A DNA stretch of 64,000 nucleotides from Thermococcus sp. 18S1 (GCF_012027645.1 NZ_SNUU01000001.1:682001-746000); one strand, 5' to 3'; positions 16,801 through 24,512 are shown, counted from the stretch's first letter. Program-made: numbers and translations. The notes: generated from the letters alone by a model not told the origin.

Positions 16801-17736
16801 TCACCTCAGGTATTCCTCGATGATTGCGAGCACATCCTCGATTTTATCCCTCTCGCAGACGCAGCCGAGGACTTCCCTCTTGCCGCCCGCGTTCGCTCCG
16901 AGGGCCTTAACGCGTTCTATGACCTCGGCCATGTTTATCCTCTCCGCCTCCTTCCCGGAGATTCTGAAGTACACCTGCGCCTTTCCATGGAAGTTTCCGT
17001 TGACCACGACCGCGCCCCTGTAGTTCATCTCCCAGACGAGCTTCCTCGCGACCTTGGAGATTATGTTGAAGGGGCTTTCGAAGTGAACGATGGCAAAGCC
17101 GTTCCTCTCCCCGGCGTTTGAAACCGCTCCCTCGATGGCATCCCTTATGGCCTCTGCCCTCTTCACCCACGGCTCGTACTCAAGGAGCTCTTTCACATCT
17201 TTGTTCAGGAGCACTCCGACGGCCCCCTCGACGGCCTCCCGATCCATGGCGATGTAGTTGGAGTCTATGAGCTCGACGATTCTCAGGGCCTCTTCCCGCG
17301 AGATTCCCTCCCTATCGAGGAGCGCTCTGACCTTCTCCAGCTCAAAGGCCTTCTCACCTACATCTCCGACGACACCGAGGGCGCTCCAAGCGTTCCATAT
17401 CCCAAAGTGCTCCGAGACGACGAGGGAGTTGGCCGGCCAGTACTCCCCCTCCAGCGAGGGGTTCACCTGCTCCACGAGCGGATTCTTGATACGCGGCTGG
17501 GTGTGGTGGTCGATGAAGAGCGTCGGAACCCTGACCTTCTCGACCTCCTCCGGAACGTTGAAGTCCAGCACGTAGAGCCTCTCGGCCTTCTCAATGGCCC
17601 TCCATATTCTCTCGTCGAAGCTGAACTCGCCTATCTGGGCTGTCATGTTGGTGAACTCCTCCAGAGAGAGTGCTCTGGTCAGCAGGGCCGCCGACGTTAT
17701 CCCATCCGTGTCCCAGTGGTGGACGATTAGATTCAC
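16801..17736 (-). CDS. DHH-family phosphoesterase, candidate PAP phosphatase
   Basis: 311 residues. N-terminal HHWDTDGITSAALL is the first metal motif and TLFIDHHTQP carries the DHH signature; the C-terminal RVKALGANAGGKREVLGCVC is a DHHA1-like substrate domain with the GG motif. Bacterial relatives (NrnA) hydrolyse pAp and short oligonucleotides. Sulfotransfer releases 3'-phosphoadenosine 5'-phosphate, and this gene is located between sat and cysC, so PAP removal is a sensible role; this is inference. GTG 17736 is the start, after GGGGTGAG. Confidence 0.85.
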   Translation of the reverse strand: MNLIVHHWDTDGITSAALLTRALSLEEFTNMTAQIGEFSFDERIWRAIEKAERLYVLDFNVPEEVEKVRVPTLFIDHHTQPRIKNPLVEQVNPSLEGEYWPANSLVVSEHFGIWNAWSALGVVGDVGEKAFELEKVRALLDREGISREEALRIVELIDSNYIAMDREAVEGAVGVLLNKDVKELLEYEPWVKRAEAIRDAIEGAVSNAGERNGFAIVHFESPFNIISKVARKLVWEMNYRGAVVVNGNFHGKAQVYFRISGKEAERINMAEVIERVKALGANAGGKREVLGCVCERDKIEDVLAIIEEYLR

Positions 17737-17767
17737 CTAACTCACCCCGGAAAAAAATATGTGGAGG

Positions 17768-18907
17768 TCATTCAACGAACGGGTTCTCGAAGCTCCTCAC
17801 GACCTCAAAGACCTCCGGCCTCATCATGTACTCCGGCGGCTGCTCGCCGGCCATTATCATATTCCTGAGCTTGGTGCCGCTTATGTGGATGTGGAACTCC
17901 CTGTCGTGGGGGCATATCTTAGCGTTGACCATGCCGCCGCACTTCCTGCAGTAGAAGGACTCGCGGATGAACATCGGGGTTATTCCCAGGTCCGGGAAGT
18001 TGCTGAACATATCCCATGCCTCGTAGGGCCCGTAGTAGTCGCCAACGCCTGCGTGGTCCCTTCCCACTATGAAGTGCGTCGCACCGAAGTTCTTCCTCAT
18101 TATCGCGTGGTGAATGGCTTCCCTGGGCCCAGCATAGCGCATCTCGTAGCGGACGGTTGCCAAAGTTGCCGCATCCTTGGGATAGTAGTGCTCGAAGAGA
18201 GTCTCATAGGCCTTGATTATGACTTCGTCCCTGTAGTCGCCCTTCTTCTTCCTTCCGAGAACCGGGTTGATGAAGAGGCCATCGACGAATGTGAGGGCAG
18301 CTTTCTGCACGTACTCGTGACCCAGATGGGGAACGTTCCTCGTCTGGAACGCAACTATCGTCTTCCAGCCGCGCTCCTTGAAGAGAACCCTAGTCTCTAC
18401 CGGCCGGAGGGTGTACTTGGCGAAGGGGTTCGGGAGCTCGTTGAGGAGTTCGATCTCGCCGCCGACGAGGTAGTTGCCCATGTTCATAACGCGGGCCACG
18501 CCCGGATGATTGAGGTCATCTGTCTTGAAGACCTTGACCGCGAATTCCCTCTTGTCGTAGGTGTAAATCTCCTCGACGTGCATTCTGGCTATCGGCAGGT
18601 CGTCATAATACAGGAGTATCGCGTCGCCCTCGTCGAAGGCCCTCTCCTTCACGTCGAGCACTATCGGGATCGTCCAGGGCGTGTCGTCGCTCAGGCGCAT
18701 GTGATCGAGGACGCTCTCGAAGTCGTCGCTTGTGAGGAATCCTTTGAGGGGGGAGTAAACGCCGTGGGCGATGTTCTCAAGGTCTATAGCTCTCCCGTGC
18801 TCAATCTGAACACGGGGGTATTCTTTCTGCTCACTTAGAATCCTCTCGCGAGTTCTCTCAGCAACGAGCCTTCTGACGAGCCTGCCTCCATGGGGCTTTG
18901 AGACCAT
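17768..18907 (-). CDS. sat: Sulfate adenylyltransferase (ATP sulfurylase)
   Basis: 379 residues, the normal size of the archaeal/bacterial monofunctional enzyme. It forms APS and pyrophosphate from ATP and sulfate. The active-site motif QTRNVPHLGHEYVQK is present, followed by RYEMRYAGPREAIHHAIMRKN and GRDHAGVGDYYGPYEA. A late CRKCGG...C-x-x-H set (MVNAKICPH) suggests a zinc site. Start ATG 18907 follows GAGGTGATACC. No APS reductase is seen in the window, so the pathway points to PAPS rather than sulfide. Confidence 0.95.
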   Translation of the reverse strand: MVSKPHGGRLVRRLVAERTRERILSEQKEYPRVQIEHGRAIDLENIAHGVYSPLKGFLTSDDFESVLDHMRLSDDTPWTIPIVLDVKERAFDEGDAILLYYDDLPIARMHVEEIYTYDKREFAVKVFKTDDLNHPGVARVMNMGNYLVGGEIELLNELPNPFAKYTLRPVETRVLFKERGWKTIVAFQTRNVPHLGHEYVQKAALTFVDGLFINPVLGRKKKGDYRDEVIIKAYETLFEHYYPKDAATLATVRYEMRYAGPREAIHHAIMRKNFGATHFIVGRDHAGVGDYYGPYEAWDMFSNFPDLGITPMFIRESFYCRKCGGMVNAKICPHDREFHIHISGTKLRNMIMAGEQPPEYMMRPEVFEVVRSFENPFVE

Positions 18908-18932
18908 GGTATCACCTCAAAAGGAAGAGAGC

Positions 18933-19160
18933 TCAGTCGAGGTAGCCGAGGGCGCGAAGCCTCTCCTTGACCTTCTCTTCCTCCTCCTCGGTGAAGACCT
19001 CTTCCTTCTCCTCCTCTTCGAGGCTCGCCAGAACCTCGCGGAGGACGTAGGTAACGTAGTCTGAAACCGAAGTGAACCCGGTGCCCTCTATTCTTGCTTT
19101 GATCTTGTCGTAGAGGGGCTTGGGTATGGAAACGGTCGTGTACTTCTTCTCCTCAGCCAT
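18933..19160 (-). CDS. Ribbon-helix-helix (CopG/Arc-like) regulator
   Basis: 75 residues from ATG 19160 (GGAGGTG six bases upstream; GTG 19169 falls inside it). KYTTVSIPKPLYDKIKARI is the beta-strand and first helix of an RHH dimer, and TSVSDYVTYVLREVLASLEEE the second helix, followed by a very acidic tail. RHH proteins bind tandem short repeats; three 10-bp direct repeats lie just upstream at 19178-19207. It is the first gene before sat on the same strand, so it may control the sulfate-activation operon and itself. Confidence 0.85.
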   Translation of the reverse strand: MAEEKKYTTVSIPKPLYDKIKARIEGTGFTSVSDYVTYVLREVLASLEEEEKEEVFTEEEEEKVKERLRALGYLD

Positions 19161-19177
19161 AGCCGGCACCTCCGTCG

Positions 19178-19207
19178 TTAATGATATTTAATGACATTTA
19201 ATTAAAA
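19178..19207 (-). promoter_or_regulatory. Three 10-bp direct repeats, probable RHH operator
   Basis: The units TTAATGATAT, TTAATGACAT and TTAATTAAAA follow one another with exact 10-bp spacing, so they lie on one face of the helix. On the minus strand a TATA-like CTTTAAATAT (about 19218-19227) sits upstream, which places the repeats over the transcription start of the RHH gene. This is the classic geometry for cooperative RHH repressors. Confidence 0.55.
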
Positions 19208-19301
19208 TGGCCTCGAATATTTAAAGATTTCTATTTCTTGTGGGAATGTTCGTAGGGTTTCTCGATGACAATCGTTTTAAGGCTCTTCAACAATTTCACA
19301 A

Positions 19302-19358
19302 CGCGATGATGAGTGATGGGCGAACCGATTGATGAGGATGGAAAGGTGATCTCTGAGC
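19302..19358 (+). ncRNA. C/D box sRNA candidate (first of tandem pair)
   Basis: C box ATGATGA (19306-19312), a 12-base spacer (19313-19324), a D'-like CCGA (19325-19328), C' box TGATGA (19330-19335), and D box CTGA (19353-19356) preceded by 17 bases. The C to D' spacing is exactly the archaeal norm, but D' is a variant, the D'-C' gap is short and the C'-D spacing is long. A TTTTAA promoter element (19275-19280) lies 26 bases before the C box, followed by the same GG...TTCAAC context as the next sRNA. I recognise no rRNA target for either guide. Confidence 0.5.
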
Positions 19359-19389
19359 AACCCTTTTAAGGCCCATCTTCAACCTTTTC

Positions 19390-19447
19390 TGGGATGATGA
19401 TTTCAGCCTTGTCTGAGGCTCGTGATGAGGGAGTGACGGACTGACCG
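19390..19447 (+). ncRNA. C/D box sRNA guiding 2'-O-methylation, probable 16S rRNA targets
   Basis: Textbook archaeal geometry: C box ATGATGA (19394-19400), 12-base guide (19401-19412), D' CTGA (19413-19416), six-base loop, C' TGATGA (19423-19428), 12-base guide (19429-19440), D box CTGA (19441-19444). Promoter-like CTTTTAA ends 25 bases upstream, and T-rich sequence follows. From memory of Thermococcus 16S rRNA, the D' guide TTTCAGCCTTGT complements the conserved GCAAGGCTGAAA (near E. coli 898-909) and the D guide GGAGTGACGG complements CCGTCACTCC (near 1403-1412, decoding region). By the D+5 rule the targets would be G902 and U1406 (E. coli numbering). Confidence 0.85.
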
Positions 19448-19472
19448 TCGGCTTATTTTTATTGTCCTTTTA

Positions 19473-19507
19473 TTAGGTTAGTCTAACAAAATTGGAAAAC
19501 CTAATAA
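19473..19507 (+). promoter_or_regulatory. DtxR-like metal box and inverted repeat before CDF transporter
   Basis: TTAGGTTAGTCTAACAAAA (19473-19491) matches most of the DtxR/IdeR consensus TTAGGTTAGSCTAACCTAA. In addition TTATTAGGTT (19470-19479) and AACCTAATAA (19498-19507) form a perfect 10-bp inverted repeat. Both lie upstream of a TATA (about 19538-19546) for the CDF gene. A DtxR/SirR-type metal sensor is a likely binder; the inverted repeat could alternatively end the sRNA transcript. Confidence 0.5.
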
Positions 19508-19577
19508 AGTTAAATATCCGAATGGAGGACGGCAAGGTTTAAATATTGTGTGCATATGCACAAAATGTGGTGATACC

Positions 19578-20438
19578 GTGGAAGAGGTTTACAGGCCCAT
19601 CTGGGTCAGTATCATTGGCAACGTTCTCCTTTCCCTGCTCAAGCTAGTCGTGGGCTTCATGTATTCCAGCATTGCTCTAATATCCGACGGTGTGCACTCA
19701 TTAAGCGACGTTATCACGAGCGTCATCGGCTACGCGGGCATTAGGATATCTTCAAAGCCGCCCGATAAAAGCCACCCCTTTGGCCATTCTCGTTTTGAGC
19801 CCCTGGTGGCCTTCCTTATTGGAGAAGCGCTTATAATAGTGGCCTACGAGATCGGCAGAGATGCTGTATACAGAATCATTGAGGGCGGAACGATAGAGGT
19901 CAACTCAATAATGCTCGGCGTCACGGTTCTGTCCATTCTCTCAAAGGAAGCCATGTTCCGCTATTCAGTCCACGTTGGCAGGAAGCTCAACAGTCAGATA
20001 CTCGTTGCCGATGCCTACCACCACAGGAGCGATGCACTGAGCAGCGTTGCGGTTCTAATCGGTCTCGGTGCCCAGGAACTTGGTTTCATGTACGGAGACT
20101 CCATTGCGGGCCTCGTCGTCGCGGTCTTCCTCCTGAAGGTCTCACTGGACATAATCCTTGAGAACGTCCGCTATCTGACGGGGCAGGCCCCGCCCTTTGA
20201 GGTCTGCGAGGAAATAAAGGAGCGCGCCATGGCTGTTCCGAACGTTCTCGGCGTCCACGATTTGAGGGCCCACTACGTCGGCAGCAAACTTCACGTCGAG
20301 CTCCACATAGAGGTGCCCCCCGAGCTGAGCCTCAAAGAGGCCCACGACGTCAGCGAGGAGGTTAAACGGGTTATAGAGAGCCTCCCCGAGGTTGAGGTCG
20401 CCTTCGTTCACGTGGATATAAAAGGAGTTACGGAATAA
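19578..20438 (+). CDS. Cation diffusion facilitator (CDF) metal transporter
   Basis: 286 residues from GTG 19578. It has six predicted membrane segments, with the metal-binding SDGVHSLSDVITS (TM2) and DAYHHRSDALSSVAVLIG (TM5) motifs, and a C-terminal cytoplasmic domain ending in HVELHIEV and FVHVDI. CDF proteins export Zn, Mn, Fe or Co in exchange for protons. The GTG at 19578 is preferred because GGTGAT lies just upstream, while the longer frame from 19548 starts directly on the TATA box. A DtxR-like box upstream suggests metal-dependent control, perhaps manganese or iron. Confidence 0.92.
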   Translation: MEEVYRPIWVSIIGNVLLSLLKLVVGFMYSSIALISDGVHSLSDVITSVIGYAGIRISSKPPDKSHPFGHSRFEPLVAFLIGEALIIVAYEIGRDAVYRIIEGGTIEVNSIMLGVTVLSILSKEAMFRYSVHVGRKLNSQILVADAYHHRSDALSSVAVLIGLGAQELGFMYGDSIAGLVVAVFLLKVSLDIILENVRYLTGQAPPFEVCEEIKERAMAVPNVLGVHDLRAHYVGSKLHVELHIEVPPELSLKEAHDVSEEVKRVIESLPEVEVAFVHVDIKGVTE

Positions 20439-20488
20439 CCGGCCGGAGCGGGGTGGATTCCGTCGCCTGGGTTTAGTATCACAACTTA

Positions 20489-21640
20489 TTAACCTCGCAC
20501 GACTTCCCGCAAATCCCCCAGGAACTCCTCCAGATGCTCCCTCCTAACGTGGGGCATCATGACGATCCTGATGTATCCCCTGTGAGCGCTCACACCCCAG
20601 CCGCGCTTTTTGAGCTCTTCCTCAACCTCTTCCAGGTTCTTTGCCCCGAAGGAAACGATGTTGAGAACCGGCTCGCGGATGAGGTGGATTCCTGGGATCC
20701 TCTTGAGCTCGCCCGCGAACCACCTGCTCAGCTCCATGGCCCGCTTGACGATTTCGGCGTAGCCCTCGAATCCGAGGTGCTTTATCATCGCCCACACTGC
20801 CAGTGCCTGTGCCCCGGGTCTAGTACCAGTTATCGTAGCCTGCCAGACCTTGCCGCCGGCGAGGTACGGTGCGGGAACGCTTATCGCCTCCAGAAACCGC
20901 TTCTCGCGGAATATTATCCCTCCCGCAGGGATTGGAACCATCCCCATCTTGTGGGGGTCTATGGTTACGCTCTTGACGCCCCTCAGCCTGAAATCGAAGT
21001 CCGGGATATCGTATCCCAGGGCCTTGGCGAAGGGAATGACGAAGCCCCCGAAGGCCGCATCCACATGGAGGGGAAGCCCGTAGTCCAGGGCCAGATCGCT
21101 CAGGGCTGGAATATCGTCCACAACTCCCAGGCCGGTGGTTCCGGCGATTCCAACGATGCCTATCGTGTTGGAGGTTATCTTTTCCTCGACATCCCTCACG
21201 TCAACGGAGTAGTCCTCCCGCAGGTCTGCCCAGACGAGCCGGACCTTCAGCATCTCGCTTGCCTTTAGGAAGGAGAAGTGGGCGCTTCTTGGAAGTATGA
21301 GCTCGGGGTTCTCCACATCCGCCAGGTTGCGGAACGCCCTCACGGCGAGGATGTTGGCCTCGGTTCCCCCTGAGACTATGTTCCCGTAGCCCCTTTTGAG
21401 ACCGAGAAGGCTGGACAGCATTGCTATTGCCTCTTCCTCCACCCTCTGGCTTCCAACATGCAGTCCGGGGTCGCCCAGGTTCCTGTCGATGTAACGCCGC
21501 ACCACCTCGGCGGCGAAGGGGTGGGGATTTGTGCACATCGAGCCGAGAATTCTGCCTGAATCAAAGGTCAGGTCCTCCGACGTCTTCTCCTCCAGCTCTG
21601 CCAGAACTTCCTCTTCGCTTGCTCCTTTCTTCGGGAACAT
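20489..21640 (-). CDS. mfnA: PLP-dependent L-aspartate/L-tyrosine decarboxylase
   Basis: 383 residues. Group II decarboxylase features: SGGTEANILAVRAFRN (90-105), H121 in RSAHFSF stacking on PLP, D194 in LHVDAAFGG, and the PLP lysine K231 in TIDPHKMGM. In Thermococcales this family makes beta-alanine from aspartate for coenzyme A; in methanogens it makes tyramine for methanofuran. Beta-alanine synthesis is the more likely role here, since methanofuran is not expected. Start ATG 21640 follows GGTGAGACC. It stands alone between divergent or convergent neighbours. Confidence 0.9.
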   Translation of the reverse strand: MFPKKGASEEEVLAELEEKTSEDLTFDSGRILGSMCTNPHPFAAEVVRRYIDRNLGDPGLHVGSQRVEEEAIAMLSSLLGLKRGYGNIVSGGTEANILAVRAFRNLADVENPELILPRSAHFSFLKASEMLKVRLVWADLREDYSVDVRDVEEKITSNTIGIVGIAGTTGLGVVDDIPALSDLALDYGLPLHVDAAFGGFVIPFAKALGYDIPDFDFRLRGVKSVTIDPHKMGMVPIPAGGIIFREKRFLEAISVPAPYLAGGKVWQATITGTRPGAQALAVWAMIKHLGFEGYAEIVKRAMELSRWFAGELKRIPGIHLIREPVLNIVSFGAKNLEEVEEELKKRGWGVSAHRGYIRIVMMPHVRREHLEEFLGDLREVVRG

Positions 21641-21677
21641 GGTCTCACCAGCCTGTGCCTAGTTTTATCCCCCGAAT

Positions 21678-22853
21678 TTAAGCCTTTGCCCTCTTCAGGT
21701 AGCCCTTGAAGAACACTGGTGTTGTCAGTGCGGTGAGCATGGAGACCGCTATGACGCTCGCGAAGAGAACCTGGTCTATGAGGCCCGCCGAGAGGCCGAA
21801 CGTGAGTATGGCCAGCTCTAGGCTTCCCCTGCCGCCCATTCCGATACCTATCGTTATCGAGTCCCTCCAGTTCAGACCAAAGAGCCTCGCACCGAGACCG
21901 CAGCCGATGAGCTTGCCCATCACCGCCGCGAGGTAGAGCGCCGCTATGAGGATCAGGCTTATATCGGCAAGGGGCGGGTTGAACATCAGCCCGACGTAGA
22001 TGAAGAACAGGGGTATGAAGAACTCGGTGAGAACGACCTGGAGGTCGTTTATGAGTTCGTTGAGCTTTATCCTCGTCACGACGAGCGGGTCCTTCCTCTC
22101 GCGGAGGCGGCTTATGGTGAGTCCCGCGAGGTAGGCGCCGATTATCTGGTTGAGGCCCGCCCACTGGGCTATTATAGCCAGGGTGAAGGTCAGGATGAGC
22201 GTGAAGGTGAAGAACACGTTGAGGTTCTTGACGATGGAGTAGAACCACCGGGACCTCTTGAAGATGTATTCAGATACCAGAAGCGTCGCGGCTATGAATG
22301 CGAATATCTTGACAGTCAGTATTCCGAAGGAAGCCGCGTCGAGCCCCCCTCCAGCCAGGGCGGTGATTATGCCGATGAGGTAAACCGCCATTATGTCGTC
22401 GGCAAATGCCGCCCCCATGAGTATCGAGGAGACCTCCCTCCTCACACGTTCCTTCACGAGTACGCCGCTGGTTACCTCTATCGCGGTGTTTCCGAGGGTT
22501 ACTCCAATGAATATTGCCGCCGTGGTTCCTTTCCCGGCCACCTCGACGGTGAGGAAGCCCAGGGCGAAGGAGAACGCCACTCCAAGGGCCGCAACGACCA
22601 CCGCCTTCTTGGTGTTCTGGGCTATGGCGGAGAAGTTGCTGGTGAGCCCCATGTAGAGCATCATCATTATAAGCCCGAACTCGGCCAGGACTCCCAGGTC
22701 CTCCGTCGGTTCTATCAATCCGAGGACGAATGGTCCCAGGAGTATTCCCGTGAGGACGTGGGCTATTATTGGGTGTACCTCCACCCTCTCAAAGAGCCAC
22801 TCTATGCTCTTTGCCGTGACGAGAAGAATCGCGAGCGCCGCCAGGAAGTCCAC
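21678..22853 (-). CDS. Cation:proton antiporter, CPA2/KefB-NapA type
   Basis: 391 residues with about 12-13 membrane segments. HPIIAHVLTGILLGPFVLG near the N-terminus and MGAAFADDIMAVYLIGII (paired acidic residues in the ion site) are CPA2 hallmarks; MGGRGSLELAI is in the C-terminal bundle. It likely exchanges Na+ or K+ for H+. GTG 22853 is the start, one base from the stop of the small DUF131 gene, with GGGGGG as binding site. A more compact paralog is encoded at 34546. No cytoplasmic TrkA domain is fused. Confidence 0.9.
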   Translation of the reverse strand: MDFLAALAILLVTAKSIEWLFERVEVHPIIAHVLTGILLGPFVLGLIEPTEDLGVLAEFGLIMMMLYMGLTSNFSAIAQNTKKAVVVAALGVAFSFALGFLTVEVAGKGTTAAIFIGVTLGNTAIEVTSGVLVKERVRREVSSILMGAAFADDIMAVYLIGIITALAGGGLDAASFGILTVKIFAFIAATLLVSEYIFKRSRWFYSIVKNLNVFFTFTLILTFTLAIIAQWAGLNQIIGAYLAGLTISRLRERKDPLVVTRIKLNELINDLQVVLTEFFIPLFFIYVGLMFNPPLADISLILIAALYLAAVMGKLIGCGLGARLFGLNWRDSITIGIGMGGRGSLELAILTFGLSAGLIDQVLFASVIAVSMLTALTTPVFFKGYLKRAKA

Positions 22854-22854
22854 G

Positions 22855-23103
22855 TCAGTCCCCCCTCATCAGCAGGGCCGCAATTAGCCAGAGCGCCATG
22901 AGTATTACCGCCAGTACTGCCGCGAGCCCAGCGGCCCCCTTACTTGTTCCGAATATTATCGGAATGGGGCCTATCATTATCACCCCGCCGCCCTCAACGT
23001 CCGCCTCTCCGCCGAGGGCAGAAACGAGGGTCCCAATGAAAACTAACAGGAAGCCGATGAATATAAGCGCCATCCCGCTAAGTATCAGCGTTTTCCCGTC
23101 CAT
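22855..23103 (-). CDS. DUF131 (TIGR00304) small membrane protein
   Basis: 82 residues with two or three hydrophobic segments. The block GGVIMIGPIPIIFGTSKG is the recognisable signature of the archaeal DUF131 family, whose function is unknown. It precedes the antiporter with a one-base gap and is therefore almost certainly co-transcribed with it; a role as an accessory subunit is possible but unproven. The ATG at 23103 is the first in-frame start. Confidence 0.85.
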   Translation of the reverse strand: MDGKTLILSGMALIFIGFLLVFIGTLVSALGGEADVEGGGVIMIGPIPIIFGTSKGAAGLAAVLAVILMALWLIAALLMRGD

Positions 23104-23183
23104 ACGGTATGGGCTTCCCTTTCACCTTTTAAAACTTAGCGTCAGACCCAAAGGGTTAAAACGACCCGGGGGGATTCTTTAAC

Positions 23184-23879
23184 ATGCTTGTGCTCGTTGA
23201 CCTTGACGACACTCTCTGCAACACCTGGGAGGCCGGTAGGTACAGTGTTCTCCGCCTGATACCCTATCTGCTCAGACGGAGGAAGTTCAGGGCGTTCTTC
23301 TACATTCTCACGGCCCGTTACAGGGAGCTGGAACAGTCGAGGGAATTTCACACCCTCGACTTCGATAAGCTCGTCGAGAGGGTGATGAGCAAGGTCTACT
23401 CCAAAATCAGCTCGGACGAGCTGGATGAGATAACGGAACTGGTTGATAGGGTGTTCTTCTCAAACCTGAAGCTCTACCCGGACGCCGTCCCGTTCCTGAA
23501 GGGTCTCAAAGCTATGGGTGCGAGGCTCGTTCTCATTACGGATTCCTCCACCAAGTGGCAGAGGAAAAAGCTGGAGTACCTTGGGATAAAGGACTATTTC
23601 GACGCACTGATAATAAGCGGTGAAACCGGCCACAGCAAGCTTGAACCCCACAACTTCCGCCTTGCCCGCAGACTCTTCCCCGATGACGAGGTCTATATGG
23701 TCGGGGACAGGGACGACACCGACATGCGTGGGGGCAGGGAGATTGGGGCGACGACGATACTGATTCAGAGGGGATACTTCCGCGGAAGGCTCGCCAAGCA
23801 CGCAGACTACGTGGTTAAAGACCTCATCGAAGCCCTGGAGGTGATAAAGCGTGAGCATGAAAAGCGAGCTGAAGCGTAA
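23184..23879 (+). CDS. HAD-superfamily hydrolase
   Basis: 231 residues. The four HAD motifs are visible: VLVDLDDTLCNT (motif I, nucleophile Asp near residue 6), LVLITDSSTKWQRKKL (II), GHSKLEPHNFRLA (III Lys) and VYMVGDRDDTDMRGG (IV). The cap is helical. Such enzymes dephosphorylate small metabolites; the substrate cannot be told. A TATA-like GGTTAAAAC lies upstream of the ATG. The last 29 bases overlap the next gene, so the pair is coupled. The neighbour is a lipid kinase-like protein, which hints at isoprenoid phosphate metabolism. Confidence 0.9.
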   Translation: MLVLVDLDDTLCNTWEAGRYSVLRLIPYLLRRRKFRAFFYILTARYRELEQSREFHTLDFDKLVERVMSKVYSKISSDELDEITELVDRVFFSNLKLYPDAVPFLKGLKAMGARLVLITDSSTKWQRKKLEYLGIKDYFDALIISGETGHSKLEPHNFRLARRLFPDDEVYMVGDRDDTDMRGGREIGATTILIQRGYFRGRLAKHADYVVKDLIEALEVIKREHEKRAEA

Positions 23880-24477
23880 ATCCCTTCACATGACTGGCCT
23901 GCTCGTTCCGCTCTCCTACCACCTGTTCGGCAGGGAGCTTACCCTCACTCTCATAGGCATCTCGTTCTTCCTCTTCGTCGTCCTCGAGCCCTTCAGGATA
24001 ATCGAGGAGCTGAGGGACAACATAAAGAAAAGGCTCAGGATATACGTCGATGAGGACGTTATAGGCAGGGTGGAGGTTCTGGAGAAGCACATAAACGAGA
24101 TAACCCGCTCCCACGAGCGCTACCGCGTTGCGGCCCACATCTACTTCGCCGCGGCTTCGTTCATAGTGGTGTACTTCTTCCCGATGGAGGTGGCGGTCGG
24201 TGCAATCACCGTCGCGACCGTTGGCGATGCCCTGGCGGCCATAGTGGGCAAGTCCCTCGGAAGGCACCGCTTCTCCAACGGCAAGAGCATGGAGGGCAGC
24301 CTGGCCTACTTCCTCGCAGGGGTTGCCATACTCTGGCCCCTCGTTGGCTTTCCCCTGGCTCTGATAGGTTCGGTCGCTGGAACCGTGGCGGAGTTCTACA
24401 ACCTTCCGCCCGACGACAACTTCTCAAACCAGCTGGCGGTGGCACTGGCCGTTTACCTGGCGGGGTTTGTCATCTGA
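23851..24477 (+). CDS. Diacylglycerol/polyprenol kinase-like CTP-dependent membrane kinase
   Basis: 208 residues with about six hydrophobic segments. GVATVGDALAAIVGKSLGRHRF (in this copy TVATVGDALAAIVGKSLGRHRF) and NGKSMEGSLAYFLAG are the conserved catalytic and CTP-binding blocks of the dolichol kinase/phytol kinase/SEC59 family. It probably phosphorylates dolichol or another polyprenol, which would feed lipid-linked glycan synthesis. The start GTG 23851 follows GGAGGTGAT by five bases and overlaps the HAD gene. Confidence 0.85.
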   Translation: MSMKSELKRKSLHMTGLLVPLSYHLFGRELTLTLIGISFFLFVVLEPFRIIEELRDNIKKRLRIYVDEDVIGRVEVLEKHINEITRSHERYRVAAHIYFAAASFIVVYFFPMEVAVGAITVATVGDALAAIVGKSLGRHRFSNGKSMEGSLAYFLAGVAILWPLVGFPLALIGSVAGTVAEFYNLPPDDNFSNQLAVALAVYLAGFVI

Positions 24478-24512
24478 AGGATAAAATCCAGAAAAGGGGG
24501 AGAAACGGACGG

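Noticed and set aside
19548-19577. N-terminal CxCxxC extension (MCICTKC) of the CDF transporter
   Set aside because: The GTG at 19548 directly follows the TATA and has no ribosome site, whereas GTG 19578 has GGTGAT; attractive as a metal motif but not supported.
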